Positions 8,355 to 18,182 of a stretch of DNA of 64,000 nucleotides are shown here, one piece after another. The DNA is taken from NCBI RefSeq assembly GCF_010731615.1, contig NZ_AP022618.1, forward strand, positions 310,001-374,000, given 5' to 3'. Position 1 is the stretch's first letter, and every line of letters starts with the position of its first letter. This DNA is from Mycolicibacterium insubricum (lineage in GTDB: Bacteria > Actinomycetota > Actinomycetes > Mycobacteriales > Mycobacteriaceae). A program made the position numbers and the translations under genes. The notes beneath the pieces are model-generated. The model ran no database searches, was not told the DNA's origin, and was given only the letters and a program-made list of their open reading frames with translations.

Positions 8355-8794
8355 GCCTGCTGCTCGACGACCGTCTTGAGCTTGGCCAGCACCCCGTCCT
8401 GAATCTTGCGCAGACCCAGCGGGGCGAAGGTCTTCTCGAAGAAGCCCTTGACACCGCCGGCGCCGTCCCAGCTGGTCTTGACTGTGACGGTGCAGCCGGT
8501 CCCGGCCGGTGCGACGGTCCAGTTGGTCACCAGCGAGGAATTGGCGTCCTTTTCGATGACGGTCTTGCCGGCCACGTCCACGTGGGCTTCGACCTCGCGC
8601 GAGCGGCTCTTGGTGGCCTGCAGTTTCCACGCGGCGACGGTGCCCGCGCCCTCACCGCCGGAGAGCACCCGGTAGTTGCTGTAGTTGTCGGTCAGGATCT
8701 CCGGCCGCACCTTCTGGTAGTCGGCGACCGCGGCCAGAACGGCGTCGGGTGCCGCGTTGACCAGGACAGTGCTCGTTGCGCTGACACGTGCCAT
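8351..8794 (-). CDS. SRPBCC (START-like) family protein
   Basis: 147-residue SRPBCC/polyketide-cyclase-like protein equivalent to Rv3718c. The fold signature is visible: the N-terminal strand [26 protein letters not shown], alternating strands in the middle ([16 protein letters not shown]), and the long C-terminal helix [21 protein letters not shown]. Such proteins bind small hydrophobic ligands; no ligand is known here. ATG 8794 is preceded by AAGGAG with good spacing. The stop codon overlaps the amidase stop by 4 bp on the other strand. Confidence 0.85.
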   Translation of the reverse strand: MARVSATSTVLVNAAPDAVLAAVADYQKVRPEILTDNYSNYRVLSGGEGAGTVAAWKLQATKSRSREVEAHVDVAGKTVIEKDANSSLVTNWTVAPAGTGCTVTVKTSWDGAGGVKGFFEKTFAPLGLRKIQDGVLAKLKTVVEQQA

Positions 8795-8872
8795 CAGATG
8801 AATCTCCTTGTGTTCCCGCGGTGTTCTGCGATGTCGCTCCGCGCATCGCTCGCACGGCCCGTATTCCAGGAC

Positions 8873-8886
8873 TAGCGTAGTAGGTG
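8873..8886 (+). promoter_or_regulatory. -10 element for leaderless FAD-oxidase gene
   Basis: TAGCGT at 8873-8878, then 7 nt, then GTG at 8886. The hexamer and spacing are identical to those of the amidase promoter 1.3 kb upstream. Confidence 0.55.
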
Positions 8887-10280
8887 TGTATGTGCCGACC
8901 GACGATGCACCCGTCGCGCACACCGCCGGTGTGCAGCGACTTCTGGCCAGCTACCGGGCGATTCCCGCGCAGGCCACCGTCCGGCTGGCGAAGGGCACCT
9001 CGAATCTGTTCCGGGCCCGCGCGCGCAACACCGCACCGGGGCTCGACGTGTCCGGGCTGACCGGGGTGCTGTCCGTCGACCCCGTGGCGCGCACCGCCGA
9101 CGTCGCGGGCATGTGCACCTACGAGGATCTGGTGGACGCCACGCTGCCCTACGGGCTGGCGCCGCTGGTGGTGCCGCAGCTCAAGACGATCACCCTCGGT
9201 GGAGCAGTCACCGGGCTGGGCATCGAGTCGTCGTCGTTCCGCAACGGGCTGCCGCACGAATCGGTGCTGGAGCTCGACATCCTGACCGGCGCCGGCGACG
9301 TCGTCACCGCCTCCGCCACCCAGAACTCCGATCTGTTTTTCACCTTCCCGAATTCCTATGGAACGCTCGGCTATTCGGTACGGCTGCGGATCGAGCTGGA
9401 GCCGGTGGCGCCGTTCGTGGAACTCACCCACCTGCGCTATCACGGGCTCGACGAACTGGTCGCCGACATGGACGACATCGTGAAAACCGGTGTGCACGAC
9501 GGCCGTCGGGTCGACTACCTCGACGGCGTGATGTTCACCCCCGGTGAGGCGTACCTGTGTCTGGGCCGCCAGAGCGACGAACCCGGCCCGGTCAGCGACT
9601 ACACCGGCTCGCAGATCTACTACCGATCCATCCAGCACGACAACCCAGCGGGCAAGACCGATCGGCTCACCATCGCGGACTACCTGTGGCGCTGGGACAC
9701 CGACTGGTTCTGGTGCTCACGGGCGTTCGGCGCGCAGAATCCCCGAATCCGGCCGCTGTGGCCGCGGCGCTACCGGCGCAGCAGCTTCTACTGGAAACTC
9801 ATCGGCTACGACCAGCGCTTCGACATCGCCGACCGGATCGAGGGCCGCAGCCTTCGGCGCCCGCCGGCGCCGCTGCGGGAGCGGGTCGTCCAGGACATCG
9901 AAGTGCCGATCGAGAACACCGCCGAGTTCCTGCAGTGGTTCGACGCCAATGTGCCCATCGAGCCGGTGTGGTTGTGCCCGCTGCGATTACGCGGCGACCA
10001 GGCGTGGCCGCTGTACCCGATCAAACCGCACCACACCTACGTCAACGTCGGGTTCTGGTCCTCGGTCCCGGCCGGGCCCGCCCCGGGTCACACCAACCGG
10101 GCCATCGAGAAGCAGGTCGCCGAACTCGGCGGGCACAAATCGCTGTATTCCGAATCCTTCTACTCCCCCGACGAGTTCGACGCGCTCTACGGCGGCACGA
10201 AATACCGTGCCGTGAAACAGACCTACGATCCCGACTCCCGACTGCTCGATCTCTATGCAAAGGCGGTGCAACGACGATGA
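8886..10280 (+). CDS. FAD-binding oxidoreductase (Rv3719/BfaA-TmsA type)
   Basis: 464-residue FAD-linked enzyme of the PCMH/VAO fold. The FAD-binding part runs through LSVDPVARTADVAGMCTYEDLV and PQLKTITLGGAVTGLGIESSSFRNG. The C-terminal half has the DWFWCSRAFGAQNP and RSSFYWKLIG blocks of the DIMINUTO-like group. As I recall, an FAD protein paired with a SAM methyltransferase makes 10-methyl branched (tuberculostearic-type) fatty acids, the FAD partner reducing the 10-methylene intermediate. The ATGA overlap with the next gene fits that pairing. The role is inferred from family and context. Confidence 0.82.
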   Translation: MYVPTDDAPVAHTAGVQRLLASYRAIPAQATVRLAKGTSNLFRARARNTAPGLDVSGLTGVLSVDPVARTADVAGMCTYEDLVDATLPYGLAPLVVPQLKTITLGGAVTGLGIESSSFRNGLPHESVLELDILTGAGDVVTASATQNSDLFFTFPNSYGTLGYSVRLRIELEPVAPFVELTHLRYHGLDELVADMDDIVKTGVHDGRRVDYLDGVMFTPGEAYLCLGRQSDEPGPVSDYTGSQIYYRSIQHDNPAGKTDRLTIADYLWRWDTDWFWCSRAFGAQNPRIRPLWPRRYRRSSFYWKLIGYDQRFDIADRIEGRSLRRPPAPLRERVVQDIEVPIENTAEFLQWFDANVPIEPVWLCPLRLRGDQAWPLYPIKPHHTYVNVGFWSSVPAGPAPGHTNRAIEKQVAELGGHKSLYSESFYSPDEFDALYGGTKYRAVKQTYDPDSRLLDLYAKAVQRR

Positions 10281-11602
10281 CAACATTCAAGGAGACCCCC
10301 ATCAACGACGGCGCGGCGTCGCACTCCCGGATGTCGCTGGCCGAGATCCTGGAGGTGTTCGCCGCGGGCGAGGAACTGCCGCTGCGTTTTTCCGCCTACG
10401 ACGGCAGCAGCGCCGGTCCCGACGATGCGCCCCTGGGCCTGGAGTTGCGCACCCCGCGCGGTGCCACCTACCTGCTGACCGCACCGGGCGATCTGGGCAT
10501 GGCCCGCGCCTACATCTCCGGGGATCTGGAGATCCTCGGTGCGCACCCCGGCGACCCGTACCCGATGCTCAAGACACTGGCCGAGGATCTCGACCTCAAG
10601 CGGCCACCGGCACGGGTGCTGCTCGACGTGGTGCGGTCGGTCGGCATCGAGCGCCTGCGCCCGGTGGCCCCGCCGCCGCAGGAGGTGCTGCCACGGTGGC
10701 GACGACTCGCAGAAGGCCTGCGGCACAGCCGCAACCGCGACGCCGAGTCCATCCATCACCACTACGACGTGTCGAACACGTTCTACGAGTGGGTGCTCGG
10801 GCCGTCGATGACCTACACCTGCGCGTGCTATCCCGACGCCGACGCGACCCTGGAGGAGGCCCAGGAGAACAAGTACCGGCTGGTGTTCGAAAAGCTGCGC
10901 CTCTCGCCCGGGGACCGGTTGCTCGACGTCGGCTGCGGCTGGGGGTCGATGGTGCGCTACGCCGCACGCCGGGGCGTGCACGTCCTGGGTGTGACCCTGT
11001 CCCGCGAGCAGGCATCCTGGGCGCAGCAGGCGATCGACGCCGAGGGGCTGGGCGAATTCGCCCAGGTGCGCCACAGCGACTACCGCGACGTCACCGAGTC
11101 CGGCTTCGACGCGGTGTCCTCGATCGGGATGACCGAGCACATCGGGGTGGCCAACTACCCGGCGTACTTCAAGTTCCTGCAGTCCCGGCTGCGCCCGGGC
11201 GGGCTGCTGCTCAACCACTGCATCACCCGCCCGGACAATCGTGCGGACGGCAGCGCCGGCGGATTCATCGACCGCTATGTGTTCCCCGACGGGGAACTGA
11301 CCGGGTCCGGCCGGATCATCACCGAGATGCAGAACGTCGGCCTGGAGGTGATGCACGAGGAGAACCTGCGCCACCACTACGCCCTGACGCTGCGCGACTG
11401 GAGCGCCAACCTCGTCGAGCACTGGGACGAGGCGGTGGCCGAGGTCGGTCTGGCCACAGCCAAGGTGTGGGGCCTCTACATGGCCGGCTCCCGGCTCGGA
11501 TTCGAGTCGAATGTGGTTCAACTGCACCAGGTTCTGGCGGTGAAGATCGACGACCACGGCAACGACGGCGGCCTGCCGCTGCGTCCGTGGTGGACGCCGT
11601 AG
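10277..11602 (+). CDS. Cyclopropane-fatty-acid-synthase-like SAM methyltransferase (Rv3720 type)
   Basis: 441-residue class I SAM methyltransferase of the CFA synthase family. The SAM-binding motif I is LLDVGCGWGSMVRYAARRG. The substrate-carbonate region includes HHYDVSNTFYEWVLGPSMTYTCACYP, and SIGMTEHIGVANYP carries the conserved active-site Glu. The ~130-residue N-terminal extension is usual for this subgroup. It is translationally coupled (ATGA) to the FAD oxidase, so the likely product is a methylene- or methyl-branched fatty acyl chain on phospholipid. Substrate specificity is inferred. Confidence 0.88.
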   Translation: MTTFKETPINDGAASHSRMSLAEILEVFAAGEELPLRFSAYDGSSAGPDDAPLGLELRTPRGATYLLTAPGDLGMARAYISGDLEILGAHPGDPYPMLKTLAEDLDLKRPPARVLLDVVRSVGIERLRPVAPPPQEVLPRWRRLAEGLRHSRNRDAESIHHHYDVSNTFYEWVLGPSMTYTCACYPDADATLEEAQENKYRLVFEKLRLSPGDRLLDVGCGWGSMVRYAARRGVHVLGVTLSREQASWAQQAIDAEGLGEFAQVRHSDYRDVTESGFDAVSSIGMTEHIGVANYPAYFKFLQSRLRPGGLLLNHCITRPDNRADGSAGGFIDRYVFPDGELTGSGRIITEMQNVGLEVMHEENLRHHYALTLRDWSANLVEHWDEAVAEVGLATAKVWGLYMAGSRLGFESNVVQLHQVLAVKIDDHGNDGGLPLRPWWTP

Positions 11603-11648
11603 CCGTCATCGGATCAAATTTCCGCTCTATCTCGGACTGGGACCCGGG

Positions 11649-11663
11649 TAGATTGACCGTCCA
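11649..11663 (+). promoter_or_regulatory. -10 element for leaderless lipoprotein gene
   Basis: TAGATT at 11649-11654, then 8 nt, then ATG at 11663. Confidence 0.5.
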
Positions 11664-12454
11664 TGACGCGGCGAAATCTCTGGTGCGTGCTGATTGTGGG
11701 ACTGGTCGGCTTCCTGGCCGTGGGCTGCGGGGGTTCCGGCGGCGGTTCGTCGGCGCAGGGTTCGGGTGTGGTGTCGCCGTCGTCGACCGGTGATCCGAAG
11801 CAGGACCTGCTGGCCGCGTTGACCCGGATGGACCAGCTGAAGACCTACCAGGGCGACATGACGATGTCGATGTCGGGGATGCCCGGCGGCGGTGCCATGA
11901 CCACCACCAGCAAGATTCAGACCGACGTCTCCGACAACGTCGTCTACCAGGTCACCGAGGTCAGCGGTGTCGGTCCGGGGCCGACCAAGCAGGAGATGCT
12001 GATCCGCGGATCCGAGATGCTGATGCGCTCGGACCTTTTCCAGCAGGCCTACGGCGGCGGTGCGGACACCTGGTACCGCGCGCCGTCCTCCGGGGCCGGA
12101 TCCCAGGGCGCGACGCTGATGGTTTCGATGTACTTCGCACCCGCGGCTCAGGCGATCACCTCGGTGTCCAATGACGGCACCAAGCAGGTCGGCGGTACCG
12201 AGGTCACCGTCTACCGCGCGCAGCTCGACACCGAAAAGTTGCGTGCGGCAATGGCGTCCGCGGGCGCTCCGGCCGCCGTCGACGCCAAGGCCATGCCCGC
12301 CCCGAGCAGCATCGACTACGGCGTCGGCCCCGACGGGTACGTGCACTCCATCTCGTTCGATATGAACGGTCAGGTCACCATCGAGCTGCACGAGTTCGAT
12401 TCGGCTTTGAGCCTGCCGAATCCGACGGACATCAAGGACCTGCCGACCTCGTAG
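11663..12454 (+). CDS. LppX/LprG-like lipoprotein
   Basis: 263-residue exported lipoprotein. The signal peptide MTRRNLWCVLIVGLVGFLAV leads to lipobox AVGCG. After a Gly/Ser linker, the mature domain starts DPKQDLLAALTRMDQLKTYQGDMTMSM and continues with beta-rich segments, resembling the LppX/LolA-type half-barrel that carries lipids across the mycobacterial envelope. No specific ligand is evident. It is convergent with dnaX (stop codons 2 bp apart) and has its own promoter. Confidence 0.7.
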   Translation: MTRRNLWCVLIVGLVGFLAVGCGGSGGGSSAQGSGVVSPSSTGDPKQDLLAALTRMDQLKTYQGDMTMSMSGMPGGGAMTTTSKIQTDVSDNVVYQVTEVSGVGPGPTKQEMLIRGSEMLMRSDLFQQAYGGGADTWYRAPSSGAGSQGATLMVSMYFAPAAQAITSVSNDGTKQVGGTEVTVYRAQLDTEKLRAAMASAGAPAAVDAKAMPAPSSIDYGVGPDGYVHSISFDMNGQVTIELHEFDSALSLPNPTDIKDLPTS

Positions 12455-12456
12455 TC

Positions 12457-14685
12457 TCAGCCGTCGATACGGCGGGCGCCGAGCTCGTTCTGCAGCAGTT
12501 CCAGGGCGACCTCTTCGGGATCGCGCCGTGGGCCCGGGTTGGCGTCGTCGGCTGCGGCCTCGGCGATCATGGTTTCCTCCTCGGCGCGGCGCCGCGACGC
12601 CTCGGCCTGCTGACGCTCCTCGGCCGATGGTTGCGACGGGGCCCGCCGCGCTGGTTCGGGGACCGCCGGCGCCGCGCTGCCGACTTCGCAGCGCACCCGC
12701 CAGTCCACGCCGAGCGCATCTTTGAGCGCTTCCCGGATCACATCGGTGTTGCGCTGTTCGGACAGCCGTTTCGCCAGCGGCGGCGACTCGTGCATCAACA
12801 CCAGGGTGCCGTCTTCGATACTCCGCACGGTGGCACCGGACAGCATGACCTCGGTGGTGCGGCTGCGGGCTCTTACCTTGTCGCGCACCGTCGTCCACAT
12901 GCTGCGCACGGCGGAGGCATCGGGTTCCGCGGGCACGGCGGTGGGCCGCGCCTGGGCCGGTTCCGCCGGTGGGGCGGCCGGGACGGATGCAGCGGGCTGC
13001 GCAGGCGGGGTCGGCGCAGCGGGCGGTGCCTGGACGGCCGGCGCGGGGCGCTCTTGAACCGGGCGTTCCGGTACGGGGCGTTCCGGCACTGGGCGTTCCG
13101 GCACCGGGCTGGTCTGCGGCGGGCGCGGGGTGGCCCGTTGGGTTTCGGCGCCCCAATCCGGCGGTGCGGACTCGTCCTCGGGCGGAGCCTCGTCCGGCGG
13201 AATGTCGGCATCCGCGGGAGCCGGCCGCGGCGCGGGTTGCGGCGGCGCCGGCTGGGCCGGTGGCGCTACCGGTGGCTGGGGCGCACTGCTCACCTGCGGC
13301 TCAGCGGGCGGGCGAGGCACCGGAGCGGACTCGGCAGGCGGGGCGATCTGCGCAGGCTGTGCGGGCGGTGCCGATTGCGCCGCGGCGGCCGGCGGGACTG
13401 CCGTGGCCGGGGCAGCGGGAGCGGGAGTCTCGGCCGCTGGGCGCCGGCTCGGCCGGGAATACTGCTTGGCCGCGCCGATCACCCCGTCGCCGGCGGGCTG
13501 CGATGCGGCGATCTCGCCGGCCGGGACCGCCATGTCCAGCCGCATCTCGACGCGTTCTAGGCGCTGCAGCAACGCTGCCTCGGTGTCGGCGGCCGACGGC
13601 AGCAGCAGTCGCGCGCACAGCACCTCCAGCAGCAGCCGAGGGGCGGTCGCGCCGCGCATCTCCCCGAGCGCGGCGTGCGTGACCTCCGCGTAGCGGGTCA
13701 GTGTCGCGGTCCCGATCCGCTCGGCCTGGGAACGCATCTTGTCCAGCTCGTAGGCCGGAGCCTCCACCACGCCCCGCGCGGCGGCATCCGGAACCGCCTG
13801 CAACACAATGAGGTCCCGGAATCGTTCGAGCAGATCGGTAGCGAACCGGCGTGGGTCGTGACCGGCATCGATCACCGACTCGACGGCCCCGAACAGCGCC
13901 GCCGCGTCCGCGGCCGCCAGCGCCTCGACGGCGTCGTCGATCAGCGCGATATCGGTGGCGCCCAGCAGCGCGAGCGCCCGCGGGTAGCTGACGTGGTCGT
14001 CCTGGGCGCCAGCCAGCAGCTGGTCCAGCACGCTGAGCGTGTCGCGCGGGGATCCGCCGCCCGCCCGGATCACCAGCGGGTATACCGCCTCGTCGACCCG
14101 GACGTCCTCGGCCTCGGTGATCTTCTCGATCAGGGTGCGCATCGTGCGCGGTGCAAGGAGCCGGAACGGGTAGTGGTGGGTACGCGACCGGATGGTCGGC
14201 AGCACCTTGTCCGGCTCGGTGGTGGCGAACACGAAGATCAGGTGCTCGGGCGGTTCCTCGACGATCTTGAGCAGCGCGTTGAAGCCCGCGGTGGTCACCA
14301 TGTGGGCCTCGTCGATGATGAAGATCCGATAGCGTGACTGCGCCGGCGCGTAGAAGGCACGGTCGCGCAGTTCCCGGGTGTCGTCGACGCCGCCGTGGCT
14401 GGCCGCGTCGAGCTCGGTGACATCGACGCTGCCGCCGCCGTTGGGTGCCAGCGACACACACGAATCGCACACCCCGCACGGGGTCGGCGTCGGGCCCTGC
14501 GCGCAGTTCAGCGAGCGGGCCAGGATCCGGGCCGATGAGGTCTTCCCGCAGCCGCGCGGCCCGGAGAACAGGTAGGCGTGGTTGATCCGGCCCGCACCCA
14601 GCGCCGTCGACAGCGGTTCGGTGACGTGCTCCTGGCCGATGACCTCGGCGAACGTCGCCGGACGATATTTACGGTAGAGCGCCAC
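12457..14685 (-). CDS. dnaX: DNA polymerase III subunit gamma/tau
   Basis: 742-residue clamp-loader ATPase. Walker A is FSGPRGCGKTSSARIL (about residues 40-55). A four-cysteine zinc module follows (CAQG, CGVCDSC), then Walker B/DEAH (FIIDEAHMVTT) and sensor 1 (FVFATTEPDKVL), with the arginine finger in the SPRDTLSVLDQ neighbourhood. After the collar (to about residue 370) comes a ~230-residue Pro/Ala-rich linker with tandem RPVPE units, then a C-terminal tau domain (VRSMWTTVRDKVRARSRTTEVML). Normal for mycobacteria, where the full-length tau form is made. Confidence 0.97.
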   Translation of the reverse strand: MALYRKYRPATFAEVIGQEHVTEPLSTALGAGRINHAYLFSGPRGCGKTSSARILARSLNCAQGPTPTPCGVCDSCVSLAPNGGGSVDVTELDAASHGGVDDTRELRDRAFYAPAQSRYRIFIIDEAHMVTTAGFNALLKIVEEPPEHLIFVFATTEPDKVLPTIRSRTHHYPFRLLAPRTMRTLIEKITEAEDVRVDEAVYPLVIRAGGGSPRDTLSVLDQLLAGAQDDHVSYPRALALLGATDIALIDDAVEALAAADAAALFGAVESVIDAGHDPRRFATDLLERFRDLIVLQAVPDAAARGVVEAPAYELDKMRSQAERIGTATLTRYAEVTHAALGEMRGATAPRLLLEVLCARLLLPSAADTEAALLQRLERVEMRLDMAVPAGEIAASQPAGDGVIGAAKQYSRPSRRPAAETPAPAAPATAVPPAAAAQSAPPAQPAQIAPPAESAPVPRPPAEPQVSSAPQPPVAPPAQPAPPQPAPRPAPADADIPPDEAPPEDESAPPDWGAETQRATPRPPQTSPVPERPVPERPVPERPVQERPAPAVQAPPAAPTPPAQPAASVPAAPPAEPAQARPTAVPAEPDASAVRSMWTTVRDKVRARSRTTEVMLSGATVRSIEDGTLVLMHESPPLAKRLSEQRNTDVIREALKDALGVDWRVRCEVGSAAPAVPEPARRAPSQPSAEERQQAEASRRRAEEETMIAEAAADDANPGPRRDPEEVALELLQNELGARRIDG

Positions 14686-14701
14686 CCAAGCAGGCTACCG
14701 A

Positions 14702-14833
14702 CTGGCGCCGACGACCGGTGTTCCGGGAATCACAGAGCCGCGCGCCGGGTGCATCAATGCAACACCGGTGGTCGCCGACAACCGGATGATCCGACTATCG
14801 GCCGCCGTAGGTGTTCTCCCGATACACCTACGG
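14702..14833. repeat. Two inverted repeats upstream of dnaX
   Basis: An imperfect stem pairs 14704-14722 with 14761-14779 (core ACCGGTGTT/AACACCGGT, 38-nt loop). A second perfect 10-bp stem pairs 14805-14814 with 14824-14833 (CCGTAGGTGT/ACACCTACGG, 9-nt loop). With the 81-bp palindrome next to them, they fill the whole aspC-dnaX gap. Confidence 0.7.
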
Positions 14834-14839
14834 CCGAAC

Positions 14840-14920
14840 GCAGTACCAAACCGTGACGAACCAGCCGCTTCGTTTGGATTATCCAAACGAAGCGGCTGGT
14901 TCGTCAACATTTGGTACTGC
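14840..14920. repeat. 81-bp near-perfect palindrome between aspC and dnaX
   Basis: Two 40-nt arms (14840-14879 and 14881-14920) around a single central T pair at 37 of 40 positions. The only mismatches are three adjacent bases (14851-14853 against 14907-14909). The arm core is CGAACCAGCCGCTTCGTTT. No T-tract follows either arm, so it is not a canonical intrinsic terminator. Confidence 0.9.
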
Positions 14921-14940
14921 ACCCACGGCACGAGCGGGCG

Positions 14941-16812
<1,872 letters not shown>

Positions 16813-17076
16813 TCAGTAGCGCTCGGCGTCGCGCATCGCGGCCAACTCGGCCGTCAGGCTGGGGCCGGGGCTCGGCGCGGGGAGCTCCCGGATGTCGCGG
16901 CGCGGGGGGCGGGCCCGGCCCGAGGCCAGCAGGCGCTGCAGCGGCGAGGCGGGCAGCGGGGTGAGCTGCGCGACGGGACGCCCGCGGTCGGTGACGATGA
17001 TCGTCTCGCCCGCGGCGGCCTCGGCGACGACGGCGGAGGCGTTCTGTTTGAGGGCCCGGATCCCCACCTCGGTCAT
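16813..17076 (-). CDS. Phd/YefM-type antitoxin (VapB partner)
   Basis: 87-residue antitoxin. The N-terminal Phd/YefM fold (MTEVGIRALKQNASAVVAEAAAGETIIVTDRGRPVAQL) binds DNA. The C-terminal Arg/Pro-rich tail (RPPRRDIRELPAP to LAAMRDAERY) would wrap the toxin. The ATG at 17076 is chosen over 17085: TACAAT lies 7 nt upstream, and the protein then begins MTEVGI as in relatives. The toxin gene follows after 4 bp. Autorepression through its own promoter is expected. Confidence 0.88.
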   Translation of the reverse strand: MTEVGIRALKQNASAVVAEAAAGETIIVTDRGRPVAQLTPLPASPLQRLLASGRARPPRRDIRELPAPSPGPSLTAELAAMRDAERY

Positions 17077-17083
17077 GTGCTTC

Positions 17084-17111
17084 ATTGTAGCTCAATGTGC
17101 TGCGCTAGACT
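17084..17111. promoter_or_regulatory. Divergent -10 elements of vapBC and tRNA-Ser(GGA)
   Basis: TACAAT on the minus strand (17084-17089) lies 7 nt before the antitoxin ATG. TAGACT on the plus strand (17106-17111) lies 7 nt before the first base of the tRNA. The two -10 boxes are only 16 bp apart, so the core promoters overlap. Confidence 0.6.
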
Positions 17112-17118
17112 CTGCGGC

Positions 17119-17204
17119 GGAGGATTCGCCTAGTGGCCTATGGCGCTCGCCTGGAACGCGGGTTGGGTTAACAGCCCTCAGGGGTTCAAATCCCCTATCC
17201 TCCG
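17119..17204 (+). tRNA. tRNA-Ser (GGA anticodon)
   Basis: 86-nt class II tRNA. The acceptor stem is GGAGGAT/ATCCTCC with discriminator G, and the D stem is GCC/GGC. The anticodon stem CTCGC/GCGGG encloses loop CTGGAAC (anticodon GGA, reading UCC/UCU). A long variable arm is present, and the T arm is GGGG-TTCAAAT-CCCC. CCA is not encoded. Confidence 0.96.
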
Positions 17205-17209
17205 CACCT

Positions 17210-17266
17210 GATCCGGGTGCCCGCAGATGCGTTCAGTACCGTTGCGGGCACCCGGATCGTTTTTGT
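17210..17266 (+). terminator. Strong intrinsic terminator after tRNA-Ser
   Basis: A perfect 16-bp stem (17210-17225 with 17243-17258, GATCCGGGTGCCCGCA and its complement) with a 17-nt loop is followed by GTTTTTGT. Terminators this canonical are uncommon in mycobacteria. Confidence 0.9.
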
Positions 17267-17316
17267 CGCGGCCACCGCGGCGCCGGGCCGGTGCCGACGT
17301 CCGCCCGAGGAGGAAT

Positions 17317-18108
17317 ATGACGCGCAGGCTGTTCGTCGTCTGGCACACGCTGACCCTCCTGATCGCCGCGGTGTTGTTCTTCCTGTTCACGCTGCCGCGC
17401 TGGTGGGAGTTCGCCGGCAGCGTGTCGCACACCACCGGCACCGTCCTGCGCATCGTGACCGGAGCGCTGGTGGCCTCGCTGGCCGCCCCGACGTACCTGG
17501 ACCTGGTGCGCGTGCGGCGCCCGGAACTGCGGACCCCGCAGCTGTCGCTGACCCTGCACTGGTGCTCGATCGTCGGGAGCGCGCTGTCCGGGTTGACCAT
17601 CGCCGGGATCGCCGTCGCCGAGATTCCGGTCCCGCTGGAGAAGGCCGGGGCGTGGTTCTTCGCCGGGTACGCCGGCGCCGCCGCCGCGGCACTGCTGGCC
17701 TCGCTGGCCTTCTACCTGGCGTTTGCCGCCGAGACGGCGCCGAAGGTCAAGCCGATCAAGCCGCTGAAGGCGGGCCTCACCTCCGGCTCCGACGACTCCG
17801 ACGACGCCGAGTCCGTCGACGACGAGACAGAGCGCGGGGCCGGCGACACGGCCGCCGAGCTTGTCGTGGTGGAGGTCGATGAGGTCGACGTCGTCGTCGT
17901 GGAGGACGCCGACGGCAACCAGGAGGTCGTTGTCGCGGAAGCCCACGAGGTGATCGTGGTGGAGAGCCAGGAGCCCACCGCAGAGGAACCCGGGGAGAAA
18001 CCCGAGGACGCCCCGGTGTCATCCTGGAAACCCGAGGAAACCGAGGCCAAGGCCGACAAGCCCGCCGGGAAGACCCGCCGGCTGCGCAACCGCCGCCCCC
18101 AGCGCTGA
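17317..18108 (+). CDS. lucA: LucA-like membrane protein (Rv3723 type)
   Basis: 263-residue membrane protein. Four hydrophobic segments fall within the first ~145 residues (LTLLIAAVLFFLFTL; VLRIVTGALVASLAA; CSIVGSALSGLTIAGIAV; AAAAALLASLAFYLAF), followed by a ~110-residue very acidic, Val-rich cytoplasmic-type tail ending in a basic patch. Position directly after tRNA-Ser and next to aspC matches M. tuberculosis Rv3723 (LucA), which stabilises Mce1/Mce4 fatty-acid and cholesterol importers. ATG 17317 has a strong GAGGAGG ribosome site. The assignment rests on synteny and topology. Confidence 0.75.
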   Translation: MTRRLFVVWHTLTLLIAAVLFFLFTLPRWWEFAGSVSHTTGTVLRIVTGALVASLAAPTYLDLVRVRRPELRTPQLSLTLHWCSIVGSALSGLTIAGIAVAEIPVPLEKAGAWFFAGYAGAAAAALLASLAFYLAFAAETAPKVKPIKPLKAGLTSGSDDSDDAESVDDETERGAGDTAAELVVVEVDEVDVVVVEDADGNQEVVVAEAHEVIVVESQEPTAEEPGEKPEDAPVSSWKPEETEAKADKPAGKTRRLRNRRPQR

Positions 18109-18169
18109 AGCACCCCGGCGGACAAGCGTCGCCTCCGCCGAAACCGCCCACCGCTGCGCATCACCCCGA

Positions 18170-18182
18170 TACGCTGAGCGAG
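18170..18182 (+). promoter_or_regulatory. -10 element, leaderless reductase gene
   Basis: TACGCT at 18170-18175, then 6 nt, then GTG at 18182. Confidence 0.45.

Noticed and set aside
14840-14920. Intrinsic terminator or IS inverted repeat as the explanation of the 81-bp palindrome
   Set aside because: There is no T-tract on either side and no transposase or target duplication around it, so I left it as an unexplained element.
17227-17316. Longer start of the LucA-like protein inside the terminator region
   Set aside because: The extension is Arg/Pro-rich and encoded by the tRNA terminator. ATG 17317 has a strong GAGGAGG site and the expected MTRRLF start.
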